64,000 nucleotides of DNA from Paracoccus versutus (GTDB lineage: Bacteria; Pseudomonadota; Alphaproteobacteria; Rhodobacterales; Rhodobacteraceae), in contig NZ_JRKO01000034.1 of assembly GCF_000763885.1 (NCBI RefSeq), positions 1-64,000 on the forward strand, given 5' to 3'. Made by a program: the position numbers and the translations under genes. Positions 17,689-26,206 of the stretch are shown one piece after another. How positions within the stretch are numbered: position 1 is the first letter of the stretch; every line of letters starts with the position of its first letter. The notes beneath the pieces are model-generated. The model was not told the DNA's origin. It saw nothing but the letters and a program-made list of their open reading frames with translations, and did not search any database.

Positions 17689-18450
17689 TCAGAACTGGAC
17701 GCGCTTGGTGAAGCCGCCGTCCACGACCAGGTTGACGCCGTTGATCCAGCTTGCCGCGTCCGAGGCCAGGAAGGCGATGGCGCGGGCCACCTCTTCCGCC
17801 TCGCCCATGCGGCCGTCGGGCTGCTGGGCCAGGATCGAACGGAAGAACGCCTCGTCCTGCTGGCGCACCTGGTCCCACGAGCCGCCCTCGATCATGATCG
17901 GGCCGGGCGAGACCGTGTTCACCCGCAGCCCGCGCTTGGCATGGGCCTGGGACAGCTGCTTGCCATAGGTGATCAGCGCGGCCTTGAGCGCGTTATAGGC
18001 CATCGGGCCGATGAAGGTCTCGACCGCGGCCGTGGTCGAGATGAAGACGACATTGCCCGAGCCCTGCGCCTTGAAGGTCGGAAACAGCGCATCAAAGCCG
18101 CGCACGCAGCCCATCAGGTCGATCTCGAAGGCCTTGTACCAGCTTTTCTCGCCATCCATGCCGCCGCCGGCCGAAACGCCGGGCACGAAGATGTCGACGC
18201 CGCCCAGCTCCTCGGCGGCCTGTTGCAGCCATGCCTTGTAGCCCTCGGCATCCTTGACGTTGGCGGTCCCGCCGATGATCCGCGTGCCATAGGGCTTCAG
18301 CGCCTCGACGGTGGCATCGACCTCGTCCTGCTTGCGGGCGCAAAAGGCGACATCGGCGCCTTCCTGCGCCAGGATTTCGACCAGACTGCGGCAGATGCCG
18401 CGCGTCGCCCCCGTGACGATGGCTCGTTTGCCCTTCAGTCCCAGATCCAT
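17689..18450 (-). CDS. SDR family oxidoreductase (paralogue of the SDR at 10069)
   Basis: The 253-residue protein matches the SDR at 10069 in length, order and ends (MDLGLKGKRAIVTG... and KRVQF). The cofactor motif reads GATRGIC, with Cys replacing the last Gly of the classic TGxxxGIG, an unusual change next to the NAD(P) phosphates. Tyr and Lys are kept in YNALK, and the Ser position is Thr. The start at 18450 follows a near-perfect CAAGGAGGAATGC ribosome site. It is the first gene of the SDR-ThuA-synthetase operon and is driven by the divergent promoter region shared with lpdA. Confidence 0.88.
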   Translation of the reverse strand: MDLGLKGKRAIVTGATRGICRSLVEILAQEGADVAFCARKQDEVDATVEALKPYGTRIIGGTANVKDAEGYKAWLQQAAEELGGVDIFVPGVSAGGGMDGEKSWYKAFEIDLMGCVRGFDALFPTFKAQGSGNVVFISTTAAVETFIGPMAYNALKAALITYGKQLSQAHAKRGLRVNTVSPGPIMIEGGSWDQVRQQDEAFFRSILAQQPDGRMGEAEEVARAIAFLASDAASWINGVNLVVDGGFTKRVQF

Positions 18451-18629
18451 GCATTCCTCCTTGGTTTCGCGCGCGCCGCGGGCATACGCGCCAATGGGGC
18501 AGGCCGGTGCGATTCCGGCCGGCCGCCGCAGATCGAGCCAAAACTGCACCGGATCGGAAGGAATTGCAATATACAATTACTGCATTCTTTGTATAACGAA
18601 CCGCAGAATCGCCTGAAACAGAGGAAGCC
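18451..18629. promoter_or_regulatory. Divergent promoter region with facing TATACAA and TTGTATA boxes
   Basis: TATACAA lies at 18570-18576 and TTGTATAA at 18589-18596, in opposite orientation and about two helical turns apart, within an AT-rich stretch near lpdA. They match the boxes of the other promoter gaps. The lpdA ribosome site AGAGGAAG ends the gap. Confidence 0.6.
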
Positions 18630-20069
18630 ATGCAGGATTATGATGTCATCGTCGTGGGCGCCGGACCGGGCGGCTATGTCGCGGCGATCCGCGCAGCGCA
18701 GCTGGGCCTGAAAACCGCCATCGTGGAGCGCGAGCATCTGGGCGGCATCTGCTCGAACTGGGGCTGCATCCCGACCAAGGCGCTGCTGAAATCGGCCGAG
18801 GCGCTGGAAACCGCCCGCCGCGCGGCGGATTACGGCGTCCGGGTCGAGGGGCTGATCACCGCCGATCTGGCGGCGATGGTCGAACGCTCGCGCGGGGTCG
18901 CGGGCCGCATGGCCGGGGGCGTCGCCATGCTGATGCGCAAGAACCGCATCGCCGTGATCTGGGGCAAGGCGCGGCTGGACGGGCCGGGCGCCGTGACGGT
19001 CGAGCCCGCCCAGCTGCATCCCCGCAACGCAGCGGCCAAACCGCCCAAGGGTGCGCTGGGGGCCGGCCGCTATACCGCGCGGCATGTCATCCTGGCCACG
19101 GGCGCGCGCCCGCGCGTGCTGCCGGGGCTGGAGCCCGACGGCCGGCGCGTCTGGACCTATTTCGAGGCGCTCGCCGCGCCCGAACTGCCCGGCCATCTGC
19201 TGGTGGTCGGCTCGGGCGCCATCGGCATCGAGTTCGCATCCTTCTTTGCCGCGCTTGGCGCGCAGGTGACGGTGGTCGAGGCGGCGGGGCGCATCCTGCC
19301 GGCCGAGGATGCCGAGATCGCGGATTTCGCCCGCCAGCAATTCGCCCGGCGCGGCATCGCCTTTCATACCGGCTGCACGGTGACGCAGCTTGACCGGGGC
19401 GCAGAAGGCGTGACCGCCACGCTCCGGGACGGCAAGGGCGAGACGCGCAGCATCGAGGCCAGCCATGTCATGGTCGCCGCGGGGGTCGAGCCCAACAGCG
19501 AGGACCTGGGCCTGGCCGAGGCCGGCGTGGCGCTGGAGCGCGGCTTCGTGCGCACCGACGCCCTGGGCCGCAGCAATGTTGCGGGCATCCATGTCATCGG
19601 CGACCTGGCCGGCGGGCCGATGCTGGCACACAAGGCCGAGCACGAGGCGGTGATCTGCGTCGAGGCCATCGCCGGCCAGAACCCCCATGCGCTGAACCGC
19701 GACCGCATTCCCGGCTGCACCTATTGCGACCCGCAGATCGCCTCGGTCGGGCTGACCGAGGAACGGGCGCGGGCCGAGGGCCGGGACATCGCGGTCGGCA
19801 AGTTCCCCTTTCTCGCCAATGGCAAGGCCATCGCGCTTGGCGCCGAGCAGGGGCTGGTCAAGGTCATCCACGACCGCAGGACCGGCGAGCTTCTGGGCGC
19901 GCATATGGTCGGGGCCGAAGTGACCGAGATGATCCAGGGCTTCGTCCTGGCCATGGAGCTTGAGACGACGGATCGCGAACTGGCCGAGGCGGTCTTTCCG
20001 CACCCGACCCTTTCCGAGACGATGAAAGAGGCGGTTCTCGCCGCCATGGGCCGGGCGATCAACATCTGA
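18630..20069 (+). CDS. lpdA: Dihydrolipoyl dehydrogenase (E3)
   Basis: The 479-residue protein has the FAD motif GAGPGG, the redox disulfide Cys41/Cys46 in GGICSNWGCIPTK, an NAD-binding VVGSGAIGIEF and the C-terminal HPTLSE His-Glu pair. It reoxidises dihydrolipoamide on E2 with NAD+. It stands alone between two convergent or divergent neighbours, about 18 kb from the E1-E2 operon at 36885-40303, but its promoter has the same box type, so it is probably the E3 of that complex. An insert-like segment near residues 125-140 (PRNAAAKPPKGALG) is slightly unusual for Lpd. Confidence 0.95.
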   Translation: MQDYDVIVVGAGPGGYVAAIRAAQLGLKTAIVEREHLGGICSNWGCIPTKALLKSAEALETARRAADYGVRVEGLITADLAAMVERSRGVAGRMAGGVAMLMRKNRIAVIWGKARLDGPGAVTVEPAQLHPRNAAAKPPKGALGAGRYTARHVILATGARPRVLPGLEPDGRRVWTYFEALAAPELPGHLLVVGSGAIGIEFASFFAALGAQVTVVEAAGRILPAEDAEIADFARQQFARRGIAFHTGCTVTQLDRGAEGVTATLRDGKGETRSIEASHVMVAAGVEPNSEDLGLAEAGVALERGFVRTDALGRSNVAGIHVIGDLAGGPMLAHKAEHEAVICVEAIAGQNPHALNRDRIPGCTYCDPQIASVGLTEERARAEGRDIAVGKFPFLANGKAIALGAEQGLVKVIHDRRTGELLGAHMVGAEVTEMIQGFVLAMELETTDRELAEAVFPHPTLSETMKEAVLAAMGRAINI

Positions 20070-20075
20070 CCGGCC

Positions 20076-20114
20076 GCCGCCGGCCGGGGCGCGGATCGTC
20101 CCGGCCCCGGCGGC
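20076..20114. terminator. Possible GC-rich terminator between convergent genes
   Basis: GCCGCCGG (20076-20083) pairs with CCGGCGGC (20107-20114), and smaller GC-rich stems are possible inside. It lies between the convergent lpdA and flavoprotein genes. No T run is seen, so terminator function is tentative. Confidence 0.4.
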
Positions 20115-20118
20115 TTCG

Positions 20119-21843
20119 TCAGGCGCCGCCGGGCACCTCGAGCCCCGCCTGCCGGGCGATGTCGCGCGCGGCGATCCAGCCGAAGGTCACGGCCGGGCCG
20201 ATGGTCGCACCCGCACCGGGATAAGAGCCGCCGAACACGTTGGACTGGTCGTTGCCCGCCGCGTAAAGCCCGGCGATGGGTCGGCCGCCCTGCCCGATTA
20301 CCCGCGAATGTTCGTCGGTCTTCAGGCCCTTGTAGGTGCCGATCTCGCCCGGATAGATGCGCACCGCGTAATAGGGGCCCTTGTCCAGCGGCCCCAGCGC
20401 CGGGTTGGGGCGATGGTTCTCGTCGCCCTGATAGCGGTCATAGGCGGATTCGCCCCGGTGGAACTCGGGGTCGCGCCCCTCGGCGGCATGGCGCGAGAAA
20501 TCGCGGATGGTCCGGGCCAGCGCCTCGGGGTCGATGCCCAGCTTGCGCGCCAGCGCCTCGGGCGTGGCGGCGCGCGTCAGGTAGCCGTTGCGCAGGTAAC
20601 GCCCCTTGGGGATCGGGAAGGGACGGACGAAGCCCATGCCCCAGCGCCGGATCGCCCGGTCGTCGCCGATCAGGAAGGCGCGGTCGGCGCCGCGGCTTTC
20701 GAAGGCGTCCAGCATGGCGGGCACCAGGTCGTGATAGGGCGCGCTTTCATTGGCAAAGCGCCGGCCGTCCGGCAGCACCATGATGAAGCCCGGCTTGTTG
20801 CGGTCGGTCAGGTGCGGCCAGACGCCGTTCTGGTCCACCGCCCCCGGCAGGCGCGAGGTCGGCAGCCAGGCGGCGGGCTGCAGCAGCTCGGCATTGAACT
20901 GCGCGCCGACCTCCTCGGCCATGCGGATGCCGTCGCCGACATTGGTGACGGGGGCGGGCGTCACCGGCTCCATCGTCCGGGCATGGCCGGGATATTGCCG
21001 GGCGCGGCGGTCCTTGTCGCGCGGAAAGCCCCCCGCCCCCAGCACGACGGCATGGCGCGCCAGCACCCGCACCGGCTTGCCGTCGCGCAGGATCTCGGCC
21101 CCGACGACGCGGTCGCCCTCGCGGATCAGCCGCTCTGCCGGGGCGTTCAGCCAGAACGGCACGCCCAGGTCATGCGCCGTCCGCGCCAGCCGCGCGATCA
21201 GCGCCCGGCCGCGCACGATGCGCTGCGACGATCCTTTCACCGCCAGGTCCATGAAATGCCGCGCCATGCGGCGGATCACATAGGCCATGGCCCTGGGCGA
21301 ACGTCCCGCCGCCAGGAACTGCTTCATCTCCAGCGTCGAGCCGATGGCCAGCCCCAGGAACAGCGTCTGCGGCAGCTCGCCCTTGAGCGTCTTCATCAGC
21401 TCGCCCATCTTGGCCGCGTCGTAATCCATCGTCCCGACCGAGCGGATGCGCGAGCCGCCCTGGGCCTCGGGGTGATAGTCGGGAAACTCCATCGGATAGA
21501 ATTTCACCTCGGTATGGTCTTCCAGATACTCGACCATGCGCGGGGCATGTTCCAGATAGGCCTCGATCCGGGCCTCGTCATAGCAATTGCCGGTTTCGTG
21601 CCGCAGATAGGTCCGCACCAGGTCACCGTCGTCCTCAACCCCCAGCCGGGCGCCCAGCGCCTTGGCATGGCGGCTGCCCGGCACCCACAGCACGCCGCCC
21701 GAGGTCGCGGTGGTGCCGCCGAACTGCCCGGCCTTTTCGGTGACAAGCACCTTGAGCCCGGCCTTGGCGCAGGTCACTGCCGAGGTCAGCGCCCCCGCCC
21801 CCGAGCCGATGACCAGGACGTCGCAGGTTTCTGTCTGGGTCAT
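20119..21843 (-). CDS. FAD-dependent oxidoreductase, 3-ketosteroid-dehydrogenase/fumarate-reductase family
   Basis: The 574-residue flavoprotein has an N-terminal FAD motif (VIGSGAGALTSA), a TTATSGGVLWVPG segment, a HAAEGRDPEFHRGESAYDRY region and a C-terminal GLYAAGNDQSNVFGGSYPGAG. The last two are typical of KstD-like dehydrogenases that introduce a C=C bond next to a ketone. It could therefore desaturate an alicyclic keto intermediate; the exact substrate is unknown. The start at 21843 was chosen because GAAGGAGG lies 5 bases upstream; two earlier in-frame methionines have no such site. It is the last gene of the second Rieske operon. Confidence 0.88.
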   Translation of the reverse strand: MTQTETCDVLVIGSGAGALTSAVTCAKAGLKVLVTEKAGQFGGTTATSGGVLWVPGSRHAKALGARLGVEDDGDLVRTYLRHETGNCYDEARIEAYLEHAPRMVEYLEDHTEVKFYPMEFPDYHPEAQGGSRIRSVGTMDYDAAKMGELMKTLKGELPQTLFLGLAIGSTLEMKQFLAAGRSPRAMAYVIRRMARHFMDLAVKGSSQRIVRGRALIARLARTAHDLGVPFWLNAPAERLIREGDRVVGAEILRDGKPVRVLARHAVVLGAGGFPRDKDRRARQYPGHARTMEPVTPAPVTNVGDGIRMAEEVGAQFNAELLQPAAWLPTSRLPGAVDQNGVWPHLTDRNKPGFIMVLPDGRRFANESAPYHDLVPAMLDAFESRGADRAFLIGDDRAIRRWGMGFVRPFPIPKGRYLRNGYLTRAATPEALARKLGIDPEALARTIRDFSRHAAEGRDPEFHRGESAYDRYQGDENHRPNPALGPLDKGPYYAVRIYPGEIGTYKGLKTDEHSRVIGQGGRPIAGLYAAGNDQSNVFGGSYPGAGATIGPAVTFGWIAARDIARQAGLEVPGGA

Positions 21844-21918
21844 CCTTGCCTCCTTCATGGATTGTCCGCCCGCTGCACGCGCCTCGCGCAACGGCCAAGG
21901 GAAAGAAAACCGGCGGGT

Positions 21919-23109
21919 TCAGATCTGCGCGAAGGCGTCGCGGCAGACGATCACGCGGCCCTCGGAATCGAGATAGCCCATGTCTCCGGTCTTGAAGAAA
22001 CCGCTGCGGTCCAGCACCTTGCGGCTGGCGCGCAGGTCGTCGTGATAGCGCAGCATCAGCGGCGCGCCGCGAATCCAGATCTCGCCGATCTCGTAAAGCA
22101 GCATGTCCATCGAGGTGCGGGGATCGACGATCATCACCTCGACCCCGCGCAGGGGCCGGCCGGCGGTGGCATGCGCGGTATGCGGCGGGTCGCGCGGGTC
22201 CGAGCAGATGGCGATCCCCGCCAGCTCGGCGCGCTGGTAGCTGTTGAAGATGCGGCTGTGCGGCAAGGCGCGCTGCCAGCCGCGGACCAGCCTTGCATCG
22301 CCGCTGAGCAGGACCATGCCCGGCTGCATCTGCACCGCGGGCGGGGCTTGCGGCGGCACCGGCGCCGCGTCCGCCAGGATCAGGTGGCTTGCGGGCGCCG
22401 AAAAGGCCGGCAGGTCGCAAAGCGCCGCGCCCGCCAGCAGTGCGGCCAGCTCGGCGGTCAGCCGGACGGCGTGGTTCAGGGGCAAGGGCACCGCCAGCCG
22501 CGACCCCGGCCCCATGCCATAGCGCGCGGCCAGGCCCCGCGCGGCGCAAAGCAGCGCCCGGTGGCTCAGCACCACGCCGCGCGCCGTGTCCTGCTGGCCC
22601 TCGCCGTAAAGGACGACGGCGGGATGGTCGGGCAGGACGCGCCCGGCGCGTTCGGCCAGTTGCCCAAGGTCGGGCGCATCGCCCTGGGCCAGCAGCTCGT
22701 CGCAGGCGAGATGGCGCACTGCCGCAAGGCTCGTGCCGCGGCCCGCGCCTTGCGAATGATGCACCAGCAACCGCAGGCCCGAGCCCTGGAGCGCCATGGT
22801 CAGCCGGGCTTGCGGCAGGCTGGGCTCCAGCGGCACCACCACGCCGCCCAGCCACCAGATCGCCGCGCAAAGCGCCGTGCGGTCGGCCGAGGGCGGCATC
22901 GAGACGCCGACCCGCTGGCCGCGGCGAAGCTCGGCCGACAGCAGCCCGGCGGCCAGGCGCAGGATGCGGTCGCGCATCGCCGCATGGCTGGTCGCGCCCT
23001 GTTGCGCGACATGCGCGGGCAGGTCGCCCCAGGATGCACCCGCCAGGGCGGCGCCGATCACCGGGTCGCCCAACCGAAAGCCCGTGCCTATCGCCCTGTC
23101 CACGCCCAT
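21919..23109 (-). CDS. Truncated AMP-dependent synthetase-like protein
   Basis: This 396-residue protein has the N-terminal ANL fold but ends at the hinge (GRVIVCRD), so the whole C-terminal subdomain with the catalytic Lys is missing. The P-loop is also degenerate: YGEGQQDTARG instead of YTSGTTGxPKG. Recognisable remnants are LSHRALL, EIWIRG and GFFKTGDMGY. It lies in frame between intact genes with a 13-base gap upstream, and no remaining ANL sequence follows, so this is a deletion or a specialised short form rather than a simple frameshift. Acyl activation by this protein alone is unlikely. Confidence 0.75.
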   Translation of the reverse strand: MGVDRAIGTGFRLGDPVIGAALAGASWGDLPAHVAQQGATSHAAMRDRILRLAAGLLSAELRRGQRVGVSMPPSADRTALCAAIWWLGGVVVPLEPSLPQARLTMALQGSGLRLLVHHSQGAGRGTSLAAVRHLACDELLAQGDAPDLGQLAERAGRVLPDHPAVVLYGEGQQDTARGVVLSHRALLCAARGLAARYGMGPGSRLAVPLPLNHAVRLTAELAALLAGAALCDLPAFSAPASHLILADAAPVPPQAPPAVQMQPGMVLLSGDARLVRGWQRALPHSRIFNSYQRAELAGIAICSDPRDPPHTAHATAGRPLRGVEVMIVDPRTSMDMLLYEIGEIWIRGAPLMLRYHDDLRASRKVLDRSGFFKTGDMGYLDSEGRVIVCRDAFAQI

Positions 23110-23122
23110 GCCCCGCCTGCCG

Positions 23123-24013
23123 TCATACCACGTTGAAATGCTCGGGCACGCCGGCGGGCCAGACCGTGCCCCACATCTGCATGCCGCCGTCGATGGTCAG
23201 CACCTCGCCGGTGATGAAATTGCCCGCATCCGAGGACAGGTAGGCCACGCCTTCCGCGATGTCCCAGCCGTTGCCCATGCGCCGCTGCGGGTTGACGTTG
23301 CGAAAGCGCGCGGTGGCGTGCTCGGGATATTTCGACAGCCCTTCCGAGGCGATGGCGCCCGGCGCGATGCAGTTCACCCGGATGTTCAGCGGCGCCCATT
23401 CCGTCGCCACCGTCCGGCTGAGATAGATCACCCCCGCCCGCGCCGCGCAGGTATGCGCGGCCTGCGGCATGCCGCGCCCGACATGGGCCACGATCGAGAT
23501 GACGTTGCCGGCCTCGTCCCGGTCGTGCCAGCGTTGGGCGGCGCCCTGCATCATCCACCACGTCCCGTTCAGGTTCAGGTCGATGACCGAGTTCCAGCCC
23601 TTGCGCGAAAAGTCGATGGCGTCCTGCGGGAACTGGCCGCCGGCATTGTTCACCAGCGTGTCGAGCCCGCCCCAGTCGCCGAAGACCCGGTCCAGCAGCG
23701 CATCGACCTGGTCGGGGTCGCGGATCGACATCGGCATGTAGTCGACATGCTGGCCGGTCAGGCGCCCGACCGCCTCTTGCGCATCGGCCAGCACCTCCTC
23801 GCGCCGGCCGGCGATCATGACCTTCGCGCCCAGCCGGGCCAGCAGGAAGGTCATCGCCCGGCCCATGCCGGTGCCGCCGCCGGTGATCAGGAAGCGCTTG
23901 CCCGCGAAAAGATCGGGGGCGTAGATCGTCGGCCGGCTTGCCAGTTCCTCATCGGTCAGGAACCATTGAAACCCGTGCGGGCCTGCCGCCGAGGGCTGTG
24001 CCATTTCGTTCAT
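23123..24013 (-). CDS. SDR family enoyl-CoA reductase-like protein (PECR/DECR type)
   Basis: The 296-residue protein has the SDR cofactor motif GGGTGMG and NNAGGQFP. The usual YxxxK reads TCAAR (in HTCAARAGV), so Tyr is Thr and Lys is Arg. The HT.AARAGV...L...ATEW pattern resembles peroxisomal trans-2-enoyl-CoA reductase and 2,4-dienoyl-CoA reductases, which use different catalytic residues. A reductase of an enoyl- or dienoyl-CoA double bond is therefore more likely than an alcohol dehydrogenase. An N-terminal extension of about 40 residues precedes the Rossmann fold. The start overlaps the hydratase stop as ATGA, which fixes it. Confidence 0.86.
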   Translation of the reverse strand: MNEMAQPSAAGPHGFQWFLTDEELASRPTIYAPDLFAGKRFLITGGGTGMGRAMTFLLARLGAKVMIAGRREEVLADAQEAVGRLTGQHVDYMPMSIRDPDQVDALLDRVFGDWGGLDTLVNNAGGQFPQDAIDFSRKGWNSVIDLNLNGTWWMMQGAAQRWHDRDEAGNVISIVAHVGRGMPQAAHTCAARAGVIYLSRTVATEWAPLNIRVNCIAPGAIASEGLSKYPEHATARFRNVNPQRRMGNGWDIAEGVAYLSSDAGNFITGEVLTIDGGMQMWGTVWPAGVPEHFNVV

Positions 24014-24810
24014 ATCCGTGTCCCATTGGCGAAATTTGCGTCCCGGCCCTGGTTGAAGGCCGCGATCCCCTCGCGGCTGTCGGCCGAGTTCATCAGCGCG
24101 GGGCCGTGCCGGTGGCCCCAGTCGATCGCGGCTTGCAGCGTCTCGTCCCGCGCCACCTCGTAAAGCTGCTTGGCAAGGCGCAGGCAGTGCCAGGAATTGG
24201 CCAGCACCTCCTCGGCCAGGGCGACGGCCTCGTCCAGCACCCGGTCGCCCGGCACGACGCGATTGACCAGCCCCAGCGCGGCGAAAGCCTGCGCCGGGTA
24301 ATGGGCGCCCGAAAAGATCACCTCGAAGGCCTTCTGCCGCGGCAGGATCTGCGCCAGCCGCTGCACGCCGCCGGCAAAGGCGACCATGCCGCGGCGGATC
24401 TCGGGCAGGCCGAAGACCGCGTGGTCCGCCGCGACGACCAGGTCGCAGGCCAGCGCCGCCTCGCAGCCGCCGGCGACGGCCGCGCCGTTGACGGCCGCGA
24501 TCAGCGGCTTGGGGCAGCGCCGCTCGGTCACGCCCAGAAAGCCCGCGCCCGGCACCAGCCCGGTGCCCGAGCCCATGCGGCCGGCCTCCTTCAGGTCCAT
24601 GCCGGCGCAGAAGGCGCGCTCGCCGGTGCCGGTCAGGACGATGGCGCCGACGCTTTCGTCGGCCTCGGCATGGCACAGCGCCTCGTGGACGCCGTAGGAG
24701 GTGGCGCGGTCGGCCGCGTTGCGCAGTTCGGGCCGGTCGATGCGAATGATCGCCACCGCGCCGCGCCGTTCATAGCGAACGGTCGGAGGAAGGACGGGCA
24801 GGTCCGGCAT
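24010..24810 (-). CDS. Enoyl-CoA hydratase (crotonase family)
   Basis: The 266-residue crotonase keeps the oxyanion segment FCAGMDLKE and both catalytic Glu positions, one in VAGGCEAAL and one in GLPEIRRGM. A genuine hydratase is therefore likely, in contrast to the PaaG-like protein at 3305. It adds water across an enoyl-CoA, giving the 3-hydroxyacyl-CoA. It lies directly behind the Rieske gene (3-base gap) and is coupled to the following SDR by ATGA. Its own ribosome site is weak, which suggests translation coupled to the Rieske gene. Confidence 0.9.
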   Translation of the reverse strand: MPDLPVLPPTVRYERRGAVAIIRIDRPELRNAADRATSYGVHEALCHAEADESVGAIVLTGTGERAFCAGMDLKEAGRMGSGTGLVPGAGFLGVTERRCPKPLIAAVNGAAVAGGCEAALACDLVVAADHAVFGLPEIRRGMVAFAGGVQRLAQILPRQKAFEVIFSGAHYPAQAFAALGLVNRVVPGDRVLDEAVALAEEVLANSWHCLRLAKQLYEVARDETLQAAIDWGHRHGPALMNSADSREGIAAFNQGRDANFANGTRI

Positions 24811-24813
24811 GGC

Positions 24814-26067
24814 TCAGGCCCGCTCGGTTTCCGAGGGTACCTCGGCCGGTTTCCAGTGGCTGTCCCAATAAGGCTGCAACAACGGCTTGATGCGCAGCGC
24901 CGGGGGCACGCGGTCGGCACCGATGCGGCGGTCGAGTTCCTCGTGCCAGTGATAGATCCGCCGTTCCTGGTAGTTCAGCGGAAAGTCCCGCAGTCCGCTG
25001 GACATGGCGGCGATCTGGATCTTGTCGGCGAATTGCAGGTCTTCTTCCAGGATCGCGGCGAAATTGCGGATGCGCATGTCCCAGACCTCGGGGCGCGGCC
25101 CCTCGCCCCAATGCGGCGCGAACCAGTACACGTCGATCGACATGGTGTCGATGGTTTCGGGCCAGAAGGCCAGGACCGGGATCCCCCAGGGCGAAACCGG
25201 CGTGACCAGGTTCGGATAGCCCATCAGCGACAGGTTGGTGTCGCCGAACCAGGGATCGACGCCGTCGATCTCGGGCAGGCCGCGCACGCCGGGGTCTTTC
25301 CAGCCCTCGCGCTTGAAGGGCGTGACCATGCGGGAATGCCCGTGTTCGTATAGCGTGATGGCCGAGCCGCGGTGGTCCAGGAAACGGTCCACGGTGTTCT
25401 GGTGGATCGACTTGAGGTGATAGACCTCGAGGAAGGCGTCGATCAGGATCTTGACGTTGCATTTCACCTGGATCGTGGACTTGTCGATCAGCGCCAGCGT
25501 GTCGGGCTTCATCTCGTCCAGCGCCTGCGCCACCGGGCCCAGATAGTCGCGCAGGGCCATGGCGTCGGAATCGAGGTTCACGAAATACAGGTTGCCGATA
25601 TTCTCGCAGCGCACCTCGACCAGCGAACGGCAGCTGAGATCCAGCCCGACGAAATCGCGCCGGTCGCGCAGGTTGATCAGCTCGCCGCGCGTGTTGTAGG
25701 TCCAGCCGTGATACTTGCAGGACACGCCGCGGGACTTGCCGGACGGCTCGGTCACGACGGGCGCACCGCGATGGCGGCAGGTGTTGTAAAAGCAGCGGAC
25801 CTTCCGGTCCTCGCCACGGATGAAGAACAGCGGCTCGCCCAGGCGCGACCACTGGATGTAGGAGCCGACCTCGGGCAATTCGTCGGCATGGACGGCATAG
25901 AGCCAGGTCTTGCGCCAAAGATGCTCCATCTCCAGCGCGAAGAAGGCGGGATCGGTATAGCGCAGGCCCGGCAGGTCGGGGAATTGCGGGAACCCCTCGG
26001 GCGGACCCCCGCGCGCGCTTTCGTAAGCCTGCTGATCCAAGATACGCTGCTTTTCTTGCGGATTCAT
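24814..26067 (-). CDS. Rieske non-heme iron oxygenase, alpha subunit
   Basis: The 417-residue protein has Rieske ligands Cys97, His99, Cys117 and His120 and mononuclear iron ligands His217 and His222 in EVYHLKSIH, with bridging Asp210. It is distinct in sequence from the oxygenase at 10851; neither has a beta subunit beside it. It should hydroxylate an unactivated ring or acid using ferredoxin electrons. Two ATGs two codons apart are possible. I chose 26067 because GGAGGA then lies at a normal distance; for 26073 it touches the start codon. It is the first gene of the operon ending with the flavoprotein at 20119. Confidence 0.93.
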   Translation of the reverse strand: MNPQEKQRILDQQAYESARGGPPEGFPQFPDLPGLRYTDPAFFALEMEHLWRKTWLYAVHADELPEVGSYIQWSRLGEPLFFIRGEDRKVRCFYNTCRHRGAPVVTEPSGKSRGVSCKYHGWTYNTRGELINLRDRRDFVGLDLSCRSLVEVRCENIGNLYFVNLDSDAMALRDYLGPVAQALDEMKPDTLALIDKSTIQVKCNVKILIDAFLEVYHLKSIHQNTVDRFLDHRGSAITLYEHGHSRMVTPFKREGWKDPGVRGLPEIDGVDPWFGDTNLSLMGYPNLVTPVSPWGIPVLAFWPETIDTMSIDVYWFAPHWGEGPRPEVWDMRIRNFAAILEEDLQFADKIQIAAMSSGLRDFPLNYQERRIYHWHEELDRRIGADRVPPALRIKPLLQPYWDSHWKPAEVPSETERA

Positions 26068-26206
26068 CGCCATTCCTCCCCAGAAGACGCTGATGCGATC
26101 AGGCCATGGGGCGGAAAGCATCCGACCCGGCCGATTAGTATGTATTTTTATAGATCATTACTGCATACGCAAGAACAAAATTTGTGGATTGAAATCGGCA
26201 GGGAGA
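26068..26206. promoter_or_regulatory. Promoter region of the second Rieske operon, with CATAC/GTATG boxes
   Basis: This AT-rich gap lies upstream of the leftward Rieske operon and downstream of the gntR gene. GTATGTATT is at 26138-26146 and GCATACGCAA at 26163-26172; the latter resembles the repeated GTATGCGCAA of the porin promoter. GGGGAGGA beside the start is the ribosome site of the Rieske gene. Confidence 0.5.

Noticed and set aside
14966..17968. A 1000-codon open frame on the plus strand.
   Set aside because: It lies opposite the synthetase, ThuA-like and SDR genes, has a His/Gln/Arg-rich composition typical of the antisense of GC-rich genes, and contains no domain.
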